Assembly: GCA_947174455.1 (NCBI GenBank)
Contig: CAMWIZ010000056.1
Coordinates: 1-6,236, forward strand
Direction: 5' to 3'
Source of the DNA: an uncultured Clostridia bacterium
Lineage (GTDB): Bacteria; Bacillota; Clostridia; Oscillospirales; Acutalibacteraceae
Length of the DNA stretch: 6,236 nucleotides
Shown here: piece by piece, positions 1 to 5,675 of the stretch
How the letters are laid out: each line of letters opens with the position of its first letter
Position numbering within the stretch: the first letter of the stretch is position 1
Notes under the pieces: model-generated
What the model saw: only the letters and a program-made list of their open reading frames with translations
The model's database searches: none
Told to the model about the DNA's origin: nothing
Program-made: the position numbers and the translations under genes

Positions 1-449
1 GTCTTATACCAAAAAGGCTCTGCCCAAGTGGTCATATCCTTTGGGAAGCTTGACAGCAAGATGATTCTTGCTGCAAGGGCAGGATTTACGAAATTGTTTC
101 CGATTCCGCCGAACATCTGCTTTACAACAACAATTGCTACAACTGAGCCGAAAGCAGCAAAAATAGGATTTATTCCTACAGGAAGGTTCAATGCAAGCAA
201 AAGACCTGTAACTACAGCGGAAAGGTCGGTTACGGTGTTCTCTCTCTTCATTACCTTTCTGCAAATATACTCTGCCAAAACGGCAACCAAAATTGTATCG
301 GCGATAATCATCAATGCTCTGAAGCCGAATAATACAACCGAAGCTATCGCCGCAGGAATAAGTGCAATTATAACATCAAGCATTACCTTTGTGGTGGTTG
401 TGTTTGTTCTGATATGAGGTGATGCTGAAACTATTAGCTTTTCGTTCAT
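1..449 (-). CDS. rnfD: RnfD, electron transport complex membrane subunit (partial, C-terminus beyond window)
   Basis: This is the first 149 codons of RnfD, an integral membrane subunit of the Rnf complex, which couples ferredoxin:NAD+ oxidoreduction to Na+ or H+ transport across the cytoplasmic membrane. The frame is open from ATG 449 to the left edge and gives MNEKLIVSASPHIRTNTTTT at the N-terminus. Family hallmarks are SPHIR at residues 10-14, KVMLDVIIALIPA (21-33), DLSAVVTGLLLALNLP (75-90) and the conserved FGGIGNNFVNPALAARI (113-129), then SFPKDMTTW (134-142). Several hydrophobic segments (about 24-42, 46-62, 77-90, 95-110) fit transmembrane helices. The covalent-FMN threonine motif of this family lies further on, outside the window. 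The start is supported by a strong Shine-Dalgarno, AAGGAGGGG, which overlaps the rnfC stop codon, so the two genes are translated from one mRNA with a 13-nt gap. The order rnfC-rnfD matches clostridial rnfCDGEAB operons; the remaining genes should lie to the left. Identification is confident. Confidence 0.95.
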   Translation of the reverse strand, partial: MNEKLIVSASPHIRTNTTTTKVMLDVIIALIPAAIASVVLFGFRALMIIADTILVAVLAEYICRKVMKRENTVTDLSAVVTGLLLALNLPVGINPIFAAFGSVVAIVVVKQMFGGIGNNFVNPALAARIILLSSFPKDMTTWAEPFWYK

Positions 450-462
450 TTATTGCCCCTCC

Positions 463-1812
463 TTACTTCTTTGGTGCAGACTTAACCAAAGCCTTGCCCA
501 TACGCATAGTCTGCACAATCGGACGGTGAGCAGGACAGTTGAAAGCACAGCTTCCGCACTCCATGCAAACCATTACACCCTGTCGGTTAAGTTCATCTGT
601 ATCTTTACGCTTGACTGCACCTGCAATGGCTGTAGGCACAAGTCCCATCGGACAGCTTTGCACACATCTGCCGCAGCGAATGCAATCGGTAGTTTTTTGA
701 ATAACGGCGTCCCTCTCTGTAAATGCAAGAATTGCATTGTTCTGTTTCATAATCGGAACGTCATCATTTGCCAAAGCTATACCCATCATAGGACCGCCGC
801 TTATGATTTTGCCGGGTTTTTCGCTGTAGCCGCCGCAAAATTCTATGATATCCTTAACCGCAGTACCTATAGGAACTATTACATTCTTTGGCTCTGCAAC
901 GGCAGAACCGTCAACGGTAAGTCTTTTGCTTACAAGCGGAATACCTGTTTTTAAATAAGAAGAAAGGAATGCAACAGACGTTATATTCATAACTATACAG
1001 CCTGTATCTATCGGCAGCTTTCCCACGGGAACTACTCTGCCTGTACAAGCCTTTATGAGAACCTTTTCCGCACCTTGAGGGTAGCGAGCCTTCAAAGGCA
1101 GAACACAGACATTCTTTGCCTCTTTCTCCTTACTTTCCTTAATCAGTTTTTTCAGAATCTTAATTGCTTCAGGCTTGTTGTCCTCAATACCTATAATACC
1201 ACGTTCAAGCTTTAGCAATCTCATTACTGTGAAAACACCGTTAAGCACGTTGTCGGAGTTTTCAATAGCCTCTCTGTTATCAACTGTTATATACGGCTCA
1301 CATTCTGCACAGTTGATTATGAGAGTATCCGCCTTTTTGCCGTCGGGTACAGAAAGCTTAACGTGTGTTGGAAAGCCTGCACCTCCAAGACCGACAAGAC
1401 CGCTGTTCTTAACTGCCGCAATCAGTTCCTCCGCATTGTTTACAACAGGAGGTTTTACATTCTCGCTTACACGCATTTCCCCGTCTGATTCAATTACAAT
1501 CGCATCAACCATGCTTCCGTTAGTATGCTTAATTTGTGTAATTTTGCTTACCTTACCGGAAACAGTGGCATGAATCGGCGAAGAAACAAATCCGCCGCTT
1601 TCGGCAACCACATCGCCTATACCAACAACCGTACCTGCCTTGACCACAGGTTTGCACGGTGCACCGATATGCTGCGACACAGGCAGTATAACCTGCTGCG
1701 GACACGGCATGGTAACCGACTTACAGTCAAGGGTATTTTTCCTGTGTGGTGCTTTTGCTCCGCCACGGGTTTTAAACGGCTTTTTAGGTAAATCCAATCT
1801 ATCCTTGTTCAA
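463..1812 (-). CDS. rnfC: RnfC, NADH-binding iron-sulfur subunit of the Rnf complex
   Basis: RnfC is the peripheral cytoplasmic subunit of Rnf that exchanges electrons with NAD(H). With the proposed TTG start it has 449 residues, a normal family length. The order is a basic N-terminal segment, a lipoyl-like barrel-sandwich fold (about 56-90), a glycine-rich flavin/NADH-type region GLVGLGGAGFPTHVK (138-152), the signature INCAECEPYITVDNR (166-180), YPQGAEK (244-250), an SLBB-like region with ISGGPMMG (337-344), and two 4Fe-4S motifs of form CxxCxxCxxxCP (Cys 377, 380, 383, 387 and Cys 416, 419, 422, 426). All eight cysteines are present. The frame extends upstream to ATG 1896, but a good promoter lies inside that extension. 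ATG 1833 has no Shine-Dalgarno, whereas TTG 1812 has AAGGAG 9 nt before it, so I chose TTG. The start is inferred; identity is very secure. It is the first gene of the operon, with rnfD directly downstream. Confidence 0.95.
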   Translation of the reverse strand: MNKDRLDLPKKPFKTRGGAKAPHRKNTLDCKSVTMPCPQQVILPVSQHIGAPCKPVVKAGTVVGIGDVVAESGGFVSSPIHATVSGKVSKITQIKHTNGSMVDAIVIESDGEMRVSENVKPPVVNNAEELIAAVKNSGLVGLGGAGFPTHVKLSVPDGKKADTLIINCAECEPYITVDNREAIENSDNVLNGVFTVMRLLKLERGIIGIEDNKPEAIKILKKLIKESKEKEAKNVCVLPLKARYPQGAEKVLIKACTGRVVPVGKLPIDTGCIVMNITSVAFLSSYLKTGIPLVSKRLTVDGSAVAEPKNVIVPIGTAVKDIIEFCGGYSEKPGKIISGGPMMGIALANDDVPIMKQNNAILAFTERDAVIQKTTDCIRCGRCVQSCPMGLVPTAIAGAVKRKDTDELNRQGVMVCMECGSCAFNCPAHRPIVQTMRMGKALVKSAPKK

Positions 1813-1827
1813 CCCTTTTCTCTCCTT
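1813..1827 (-). promoter_or_regulatory. Ribosome binding site deciding the TTG start of rnfC
   Basis: Read on the minus strand, AAGGAG at 1827-1822 stands 9 nt before TTG 1812. The in-frame ATG at 1833 is preceded by TATATTTTT and has no such site. This favours TTG 1812 as the start, although ATG 1833 cannot be excluded. Confidence 0.65.
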
Positions 1828-1851
1828 TTTCATAAAAATATACACTTGAAT

Positions 1852-1880
1852 ATTGTAACACCATTTCCTGCAATTTTCAA
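1852..1880 (-). promoter_or_regulatory. SigA-type promoter of the rnf operon
   Basis: On the minus strand the -35 box TTGAAA (1880-1875) is followed by a 17-bp spacer and the -10 box TACAAT (1857-1852). A TG one base before the -10 makes it an extended -10 promoter. Each box differs from consensus at one position. Transcription would begin near 1845, giving a leader of about 33 nt before the TTG start of rnfC. The promoter lies within the longest rnfC frame, which argues against the start at 1896. Confidence 0.75.
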
Positions 1881-2217
1881 CAAAATATGAACGCATTCTT
1901 ACAAATTCGACATATGTGCTTAGTTTTTTATTTTTGTTGTTGCTGTTTTAGTGCGTTTTGGTTTTATTTCTTAATTCTACAAAATAATGCGATTTTTAAT
2001 GTGGATTATTTTTCCTTATAATGCAGTTTTATTCTTAAAAGCCTGCACTGGTTTCAGCCACTTTAAGCCATGTACAACACCGTAACTTTTCCGTTCCCAC
2101 AATAATAAATATGCAATTATCGGAAATAATAGCTTTAAACGGAATGAGTTCTTAACATTACCGCACAATTACATTGATTACTAAACAATGAATATATACA
2201 GTGAAGGGAGTATTATA
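1881..2217. other. Divergent intergenic region between the rnf operon and spoVAE
   Basis: This AT-rich gap separates two divergent units. It contains no credible gene. From 1921 to 1971 the plus strand is T/G-rich low-complexity sequence. A possible forespore-sigma -10 lies at 2122-2131. I found no perfect long inverted repeat and no complete Rex-type operator; next to the rnf -35 box there is only a half-site-like TTGTTGAAA on the minus strand. Confidence 0.6.
2103..2131 (+). promoter_or_regulatory. Possible forespore sigma (SigF-like) promoter of spoVAE
   Basis: GGAAATAATA at 2122-2131 fits the B. subtilis SigF -10 consensus GGnrAnAHTR at every constrained position. The best -35 candidate, TAATA at 2103-2107 with a 14-bp spacer, matches only three of five positions of GYWTA. 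The leader to the spoVAE start would be about 80 nt. In an AT-rich gap such a -10 match can arise by chance, so this is a weak call, supported mainly by the identity of the gene downstream. Confidence 0.25.
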
Positions 2218-2574
2218 ATGGATTATGTAAATGCTTTTTGGGTAGGTGGTTTGATTTGCGTTGTCGGACAAATACTTATTGACAAAACAAAGCTCACCCC
2301 TGCAAGAATTTTAACAACTTATGTGGTGCTGGGCGTCATACTTGGTGCTGTAGGCTGGTATGAACCTATAGTAGAATTTGCCGGTGCAGGTGCGTCTGTA
2401 CCTCTTTCAGGATTTGGTTACACCATAAGCAAGGGTATAAAGGAAGCCGTACACCTCAGCGGTGCATTGGGTATTTTTACAGGAGCTGTAACGGCTGCGG
2501 CTGCAGGCATAACCGCTGCACTGATTTTCAGCTTTGCAGCAGCTCTTATAACACGTTCATCTGATAAAAGCTAA
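2218..2574 (+). CDS. spoVAE: Stage V sporulation protein AE (SpoVA family membrane protein)
   Basis: This is a 118-residue hydrophobic protein of the SpoVA family, close in length to B. subtilis SpoVAEB. In spore formers SpoVA proteins sit in the inner spore membrane and move dipicolinic acid into the forespore and out at germination. Family features visible are the N-terminal MDYVNAFWVGGLICVVGQ, the signature ILIDKTKLTPARIL (18-31), FAGAGASVPLSGFGYTISKG (54-73) and LGIFTGAVTAAAAGITAAL (84-102). Hydrophobic stretches at about 5-20, 33-47 and 78-110 suggest three or more membrane segments. The start at ATG 2218 is preceded by GAAGGGAG with 7 nt spacing; an in-frame ATG at 2188 lacks a site and adds ten residues not expected for the family. 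The usual neighbours spoVAC and spoVAD are absent on both sides, so it is transcribed alone here. The family call is firm; a role in this organism's spores is inferred. Confidence 0.92.
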   Translation: MDYVNAFWVGGLICVVGQILIDKTKLTPARILTTYVVLGVILGAVGWYEPIVEFAGAGASVPLSGFGYTISKGIKEAVHLSGALGIFTGAVTAAAAGITAALIFSFAAALITRSSDKS

Positions 2575-2638
2575 GTAAAGTCTTAAAAAATACAGGAATA
2601 TTGTGCCTTTAAAAATCGTAGACTAAAAAAGAGTCAGA

Positions 2639-2666
2639 CAAAAATTTAAGAAACCTCAAATTTTTG
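2639..2666. repeat. AT-rich inverted repeat in the convergent gap
   Basis: CAAAAATTT (2639-2647) and AAATTTTTG (2658-2666) form a perfect 9-bp stem with a 10-nt loop. A smaller dyad, GACT (2621-2624) with AGTC (2632-2635), lies just beside it. The stem is too AT-rich to be a classical terminator, but its position about 65 nt after the spoVAE stop, between convergent genes, fits a weak transcription end or the edge of a dispersed intergenic repeat. Confidence 0.45.
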
Positions 2667-2701
2667 GTTAGGCGATGGATTTTGGAGCTTTTGTAAAGCT
2701 T

Positions 2702-2745
2702 AAAAAGGCTTGCGGTCTCAAGGCAGAACCCTGAAACCGCAAGCC
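2702..2745 (-). terminator. Rho-independent terminator after the XRE/GyrI-like regulator
   Basis: The arms GGCTTGCGGT (2707-2716) and ACCGCAAGCC (2736-2745) form a perfect 10-bp GC-rich stem. The 19-nt interior can pair further (TCA with TGA, then GG with CC). On the minus strand the stem is followed directly by TTTTT (2706-2702), the expected orientation for stopping transcripts of the regulator gene that ends at 2850. On the plus strand no T-run follows, so it is one-directional. Confidence 0.8.
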
Positions 2746-2849
2746 GTCAAACCCCCATTTCCTCATAGCAGCGGATAGAGGCAGAAACATACTATTTAAC
2801 ATGAAGATTTTATGATTGGGGAGAGTATGCTGCTTTAATATTTTTTAAT

Positions 2850-3587
2850 CTACGAAAAATTAGTAAACGTTGCCGTCTTTGTAACACTGTCAACATGAAT
2901 ATATACATCCATACAGGTTATATTATCCTTTTCGTAAACATACTCGAAACAGGGAAGAACACCGTCTTTGGATTTCTCCTTAAATCCATTCGCTTGTAAA
3001 TATTCCATAATCTTCTTGTATGCATTTGGAATACGCTCAAAGGCAGCAACAAACGGATCGTATACCGTTATTACTGCATAGTCCGCCCCAATTTCGTTGG
3101 CATATTCTACACCGGGACAATCTGTGCAAAAGCCTTCCGGCAGAACATAAGCTGCTACATACCCCCGTAAGTGGAAACGATTCTGTAATTCGGAAGAAAC
3201 ATGTGGGAAATCCCATCCTATTCTTTTCGCATCAGGGTTCATTGCAAGCAAACCGGATTTTGCTGCCCAATCGTCCATATATTTGTTTACATCATCTTCC
3301 GGATTTTGAGTAATCATAATGTAGCTTGCAATGCGAAAGTCCTTTACTTTTTTTATTGTTATTTCAGAATAAACTTCATTACAGAGCATTAAATCCTCCC
3401 GAAGCAAAACGTCCAATTTGCAGGAAAATATATCGCTTAAAGTAATAATTTTCCCTAATTCGGGAATTATTTCGTCTGACTCCCATTTTGAAACAGTTTG
3501 TCGGGAAACAGACATTTGCTCTGCCAGTTGTTCCTGCGTGATTTTCTTTTGCCTTCGTAAATACTGAATATTTTTTCCTAAACTCAT
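2850..3587 (-). CDS. XRE-family transcriptional regulator with GyrI-like effector-binding domain
   Basis: This 245-residue cytoplasmic protein has two domains. Residues about 4-62 are an XRE/HTH_3 helix-turn-helix: IQYLRRQKKITQEQLAEQM followed by the recognition helix region SVSRQTVSKWESDEIIPE. Residues about 75-235 resemble the GyrI-like/AraC effector-binding fold, with AAYVLPEGF (145-153), ADYAVITVYDPF (168-179), AYKKIMEYLQANGF (189-202) and LPCFEYVYE (211-219). Glu215 sits where this superfamily often has an acidic ligand-contacting residue. A two-domain protein of this kind most likely binds DNA and responds to a small, possibly cationic or aromatic, molecule; the ligand is not identifiable. 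There is a CxxC pair at 154/157 of unknown meaning. The ATG at 3587 has a strong AAGGAGG site 6 nt upstream. The gene is transcribed alone and ends at a GC-rich terminator. A 7-nt direct repeat over its promoter could be an autoregulatory site. Domain calls are firm; target and ligand are unknown. Confidence 0.88.
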   Translation of the reverse strand: MSLGKNIQYLRRQKKITQEQLAEQMSVSRQTVSKWESDEIIPELGKIITLSDIFSCKLDVLLREDLMLCNEVYSEITIKKVKDFRIASYIMITQNPEDDVNKYMDDWAAKSGLLAMNPDAKRIGWDFPHVSSELQNRFHLRGYVAAYVLPEGFCTDCPGVEYANEIGADYAVITVYDPFVAAFERIPNAYKKIMEYLQANGFKEKSKDGVLPCFEYVYEKDNITCMDVYIHVDSVTKTATFTNFS

Positions 3588-3622
3588 AAGTATCCTCCTT
3601 GTACTGGATCAGTTATATTTCT

Positions 3623-3651
3623 CTTATATTATTACACAAGTCAACCGATAA
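3623..3651 (-). promoter_or_regulatory. Possible promoter of the XRE/GyrI-like regulator
   Basis: On the minus strand TATAAG (3628-3623) is a good -10 box with a 17-bp spacer to TTATCG (3651-3646), a poor -35. A better -35-like TTGACT lies at 3644-3639, but it is 10 bp from TATAAG or 21 bp from a second -10-like TATAAC (3617-3612), both bad spacings. A leader of about 28 nt would carry the AAGGAGG site. Two copies of AATATAA (minus strand; 3613-3619 and 3624-3630), 11 bp apart, overlap the -10 and might be operator half-sites. Confidence 0.35.
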
Positions 3652-3682
3652 AACCACCAACTAACAAGTACTTTTTATATAC

Positions 3683-3738
3683 GCAATGTCGCCTGATGCT
3701 TTACATCTCTCATAAACTACGTTATGAGGGTGTATTGC
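3683..3738. other. Possible structured RNA element (three-way junction), strand undetermined
   Basis: Three nested pairings fit without conflict: GCAAT (3683-3687) with ATTGC (3734-3738) as a closing stem, GATG (3695-3698) with CATC (3704-3707), and CTCATAA (3709-3715) with TTATGAG (3722-3728). The last is the strongest, 7 bp with a 6-nt loop. The terminator-like hairpin at 3770-3797 stands 32 nt to the right, so a short plus-strand RNA ending there is conceivable. I see no clear plus-strand promoter, and the closing stem is short, so this is tentative. Confidence 0.25.
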
Positions 3739-3765
3739 TGGTTGAATAAATGTTTAGCTATATAT

Positions 3766-3799
3766 AAAGAAGCGACTAAGATTGCTCTTAGTCGCTTTA
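3766..3799 (-). terminator. Terminator hairpin downstream of the WG-repeat lipoprotein gene
   Basis: AAGCGACTAAGA (3770-3781) and TCTTAGTCGCTT (3786-3797) form a perfect 12-bp stem with a TTGC loop as read on the plus strand. On the minus strand it is followed by TTCTTTATATA, a usable T-rich tail, and would end the lipoprotein transcript about 110 nt after its stop. On the plus strand the tail is only TTTAAAT, so it may work in both directions but is better on the minus strand. Confidence 0.7.
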
Positions 3800-3859
3800 A
3801 ATAGTATTTGCTATAGAATTTTGTCTAACTTTCTGTGGGTGATTCATTTGAACTTGTGT

Positions 3860-3890
3860 GGGCTTATTAAGTAAGATTTCAGTAAAGCCC
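3860..3890 (-). repeat. Inverted repeat just after the lipoprotein stop codon
   Basis: GGGCTT (3860-3865) and AAGCCC (3885-3890) can form a 6-bp stem with a 19-nt loop 13 nt past the lipoprotein stop. There is no T-run on either side, so it is unlikely to terminate alone. It could protect the 3' end of the message or be incidental. Confidence 0.35.
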
Positions 3891-3903
3891 TTAAACTCAA
3901 AGA

Positions 3904-5553
3904 TTAGCTTTTGGATGAAATCTTGATAAGCTCACCTGTACCGTCTTCGCTTATACCCATTGCATAACCGCTTACCGCTGAGGATGCAAACTTGTCAAAA
4001 TCAGTGGAAACAACTGGTTTTCCGTCAAGTGTGCTAATAAGGTTCTTTCCGTCAAAGAAAGTGAACATAACGGCTTTGTCGGGATATTCCTTGGACTTAA
4101 TGCTGTATTCTCCGGTGGAGAGGTTGCAGACAGTGTACTTTCCGTCATTTGAAATGTAGCTCAAACCGAGATTGTCGTAACCGGATGCATCATCGTCCTC
4201 AGTAAATTGTGCAACAATGTTGCCCTCTTTGTCCAAATATATAAACTCTGTTCCAGCGGAGCTTGACGAGTTTTCCGGGTGCTCTAATCTTACATAGTTG
4301 CCGTCATCTGACAAATTGCAGTAATCAAATTTGGAGTCAATCAAAGGATTGCCTTCAAAGTCACAAATAGTATATCTGCCGCTGCTGTATGTTTTTATGA
4401 AGTTAAAGTCCTTGCCCACAGAACTCGGGCGATCTTCTAACTCAGATGAAACAGACTTGCCGGCTTCATCAACAATGACATATGATGTACCGTCGAACAG
4501 CAAGTAGTGAGTGGCGTCAAATTCGGAGACGGACTTGTCCGTTCCGTCAAAGTCAAACAGTTTTTTGCCGTCAGACGACATCAACGTAACTGTATCGCCA
4601 TTTTCCAAGGTGTAGGCACCGTTGTCAAGTACCTCCATTGCTTCAATTTCTTTGCCGTCGGCATTATAGTACGAATCATTAACCTTAATAGTAGCACCGT
4701 ATGCATTAACATCGGATGGTTTTGAGCTGCCGAGATTGGTTACGGCTTTTTTCTTTTCCAAATCAATAATTTCCCATTTTCCCTTTATAAACTCGGAGTC
4801 CTCAGTTGGACCGAAGGAAAAGGCAGAGCCTGTGTACAGAAGTGCTTCATCCTCGTTGTCTGTGTAGGCAGTTGCAGTAACTACATAAGCATAATGATCG
4901 TTAAGCATCTCAATAAAAGCGTATTTTTCATCTGTTATTTTATTGCCCTTGCTGTCGATGATGCCATAGCAGTTTGCTTCAGACAAGCTATTAAATTCAG
5001 TAACGGTGGTTGTGGTTACCTGATAATATCCCTTTTCCTGAGATTCAGAATCATTTCCATACCATGTTAATGTGCTTAAATCGGTATAGACAGCCTTGCC
5101 GATTGTTCCGTCCTCAGAGTTTACAACACCGTATAAACCGTCCTTGTTTGAGTAGTACAGACCGTCGAAACCGCAGTTCAAATATCGAACGTCAGACAGG
5201 TCACTTGCTTTATAGCTCTTTACCGTTTCTGCAGAAAGGCTTGCCGATGAAGCCGAATTTCCGGACGAACTCTTTTTAGAGGATGCTGACTCTTTTTCGG
5301 ATTCCTCGTCAGAATTCTCCTCCTTTTCATCCTCGGATTCATTTTCCTCAGATGACTCTTCCTCTTCTACCGCACTTTCCTCGGAATCTTCTTCATCTTC
5401 GCTGTCATTGCCCAAAGGTGCTTTTGACTTTACAACAGAGGATGTTTCCTCTGAGGACGTGTTTTCCTGTAGCTTAAACAAATCACAGCCTGTAAACAAT
5501 GCCGTTGATGAGAGAACCATCGCACACATAATGCAGACAAATTTTTTTGACAT
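3904..5553 (-). CDS. Predicted lipoprotein with acidic Ser/Glu-rich linker and WG-like repeats
   Basis: This 549-residue protein is predicted to be secreted and anchored to the outer face of the membrane. Residues 1-23 are a lipoprotein signal peptide: the basic start MSKKF, a hydrophobic core and the lipobox-like FTGC with Cys23 as the lipidated residue; Phe at the -3 position is less usual than Leu. Residues about 31-106 form a low-complexity linker very rich in Glu, Asp and Ser, probably disordered and spanning the cell wall. The rest carries degenerate WG-like units, for example GLYGVVNSEDG (139-149), CYGIIDSKGNKITDEKY (195-211), GRYTICDFEGNPLIDSKFDY (392-411) and GKYTVCNLSTGEY (471-483), consistent with a beta-rich repeat fold; most lack the tryptophan that names the repeat. 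A good AAAGGAAGG site lies 7 nt before the ATG. It is a single-gene unit with its own strong promoter. Binding partner and function are unknown; adhesion or envelope sensing is only a guess. Confidence 0.85.
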   Translation of the reverse strand: MSKKFVCIMCAMVLSSTALFTGCDLFKLQENTSSEETSSVVKSKAPLGNDSEDEEDSEESAVEEEESSEENESEDEKEENSDEESEKESASSKKSSSGNSASSASLSAETVKSYKASDLSDVRYLNCGFDGLYYSNKDGLYGVVNSEDGTIGKAVYTDLSTLTWYGNDSESQEKGYYQVTTTTVTEFNSLSEANCYGIIDSKGNKITDEKYAFIEMLNDHYAYVVTATAYTDNEDEALLYTGSAFSFGPTEDSEFIKGKWEIIDLEKKKAVTNLGSSKPSDVNAYGATIKVNDSYYNADGKEIEAMEVLDNGAYTLENGDTVTLMSSDGKKLFDFDGTDKSVSEFDATHYLLFDGTSYVIVDEAGKSVSSELEDRPSSVGKDFNFIKTYSSGRYTICDFEGNPLIDSKFDYCNLSDDGNYVRLEHPENSSSSAGTEFIYLDKEGNIVAQFTEDDDASGYDNLGLSYISNDGKYTVCNLSTGEYSIKSKEYPDKAVMFTFFDGKNLISTLDGKPVVSTDFDKFASSAVSGYAMGISEDGTGELIKISSKS

Positions 5554-5645
5554 ATGTATACCTTCCTTTAAAAAAATATTGCTTTAGGTCAACATCTCAC
5601 GTTACTTTCTTGTCAGAGATACTGCTCTAAGGTTTGTCAAGAATA

Positions 5646-5675
5646 ATTATATAACGATGAAATAATGCTTGTCAA
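5646..5675 (-). promoter_or_regulatory. Consensus SigA promoter of the lipoprotein gene
   Basis: On the minus strand the -35 TTGACA (5675-5670) and -10 TATAAT (5651-5646) are both perfect matches to the vegetative consensus, with an 18-bp spacer. Transcription would start near 5639, giving a leader of about 85 nt. A second TTGACA sits right at the predicted start site (5640-5635) and a TTGACC at 5592-5587, but neither has a fitting -10. Confidence 0.8.

Larger units (their letters stand above)
3588..3903. other. Intergenic region with hairpins between regulator and lipoprotein genes
   Basis: This gap holds the promoter region of the regulator (near 3600-3660), a possible three-way-junction structure (3683-3738), a strong hairpin (3770-3797) and a weaker one (3860-3890). 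No open reading frame with a ribosome binding site was found in it. The hairpin density is higher than a simple tandem gene junction needs. Confidence 0.6.

Noticed and set aside
4..264. Complete minus-strand frame of 86 codons at the left edge
   Set aside because: It is in a different frame from the open rnfD reading frame, which carries clear family motifs across the same bases; the cysteine-rich translation is a shadow.
526..954. Plus-strand open frames opposite rnfC (also 1175-1573, 1525-1791, 1640-1849)
   Set aside because: They lie antisense to a well-identified gene, have no ribosome binding sites or recognisable motifs, and their composition follows from the rnfC codons.
1869..1895. 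Rex-type (redox) operator at the rnf promoter
   Set aside because: Only a half-site-like TTGTTGAAA is present beside the -35 box; the opposite arm TTAACAA is missing, so I do not call an operator.
1813..1896. N-terminal extension of rnfC from ATG 1896
   Set aside because: It covers a strong promoter, lacks a ribosome binding site, and its residues (MRSYFVENCRKWCYN...) do not resemble RnfC N-termini.
2188..2217. Upstream ATG for spoVAE
   Set aside because: It has no ribosome binding site and adds ten atypical residues; the GAAGGGAG site serves ATG 2218.
2575..2849. Insertion sequence or phage remnant in the convergent gap
   Set aside because: There is no transposase or integrase fragment, no paired terminal repeats and no target-site duplication; the structure is explained better by terminators or a short intergenic repeat.
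3020..3392. Plus-strand open frames opposite the XRE/GyrI-like regulator
   Set aside because: They are antisense to a gene with clear domains and a strong ribosome binding site, and have no supporting signals of their own.
4507..5477. Plus-strand open frames opposite the lipoprotein gene (4507-4725, 5010-5279, 5283-5477)
   Set aside because: They are antisense shadows; the last, rich in Pro/Leu/His, simply mirrors the Glu/Ser linker codons.
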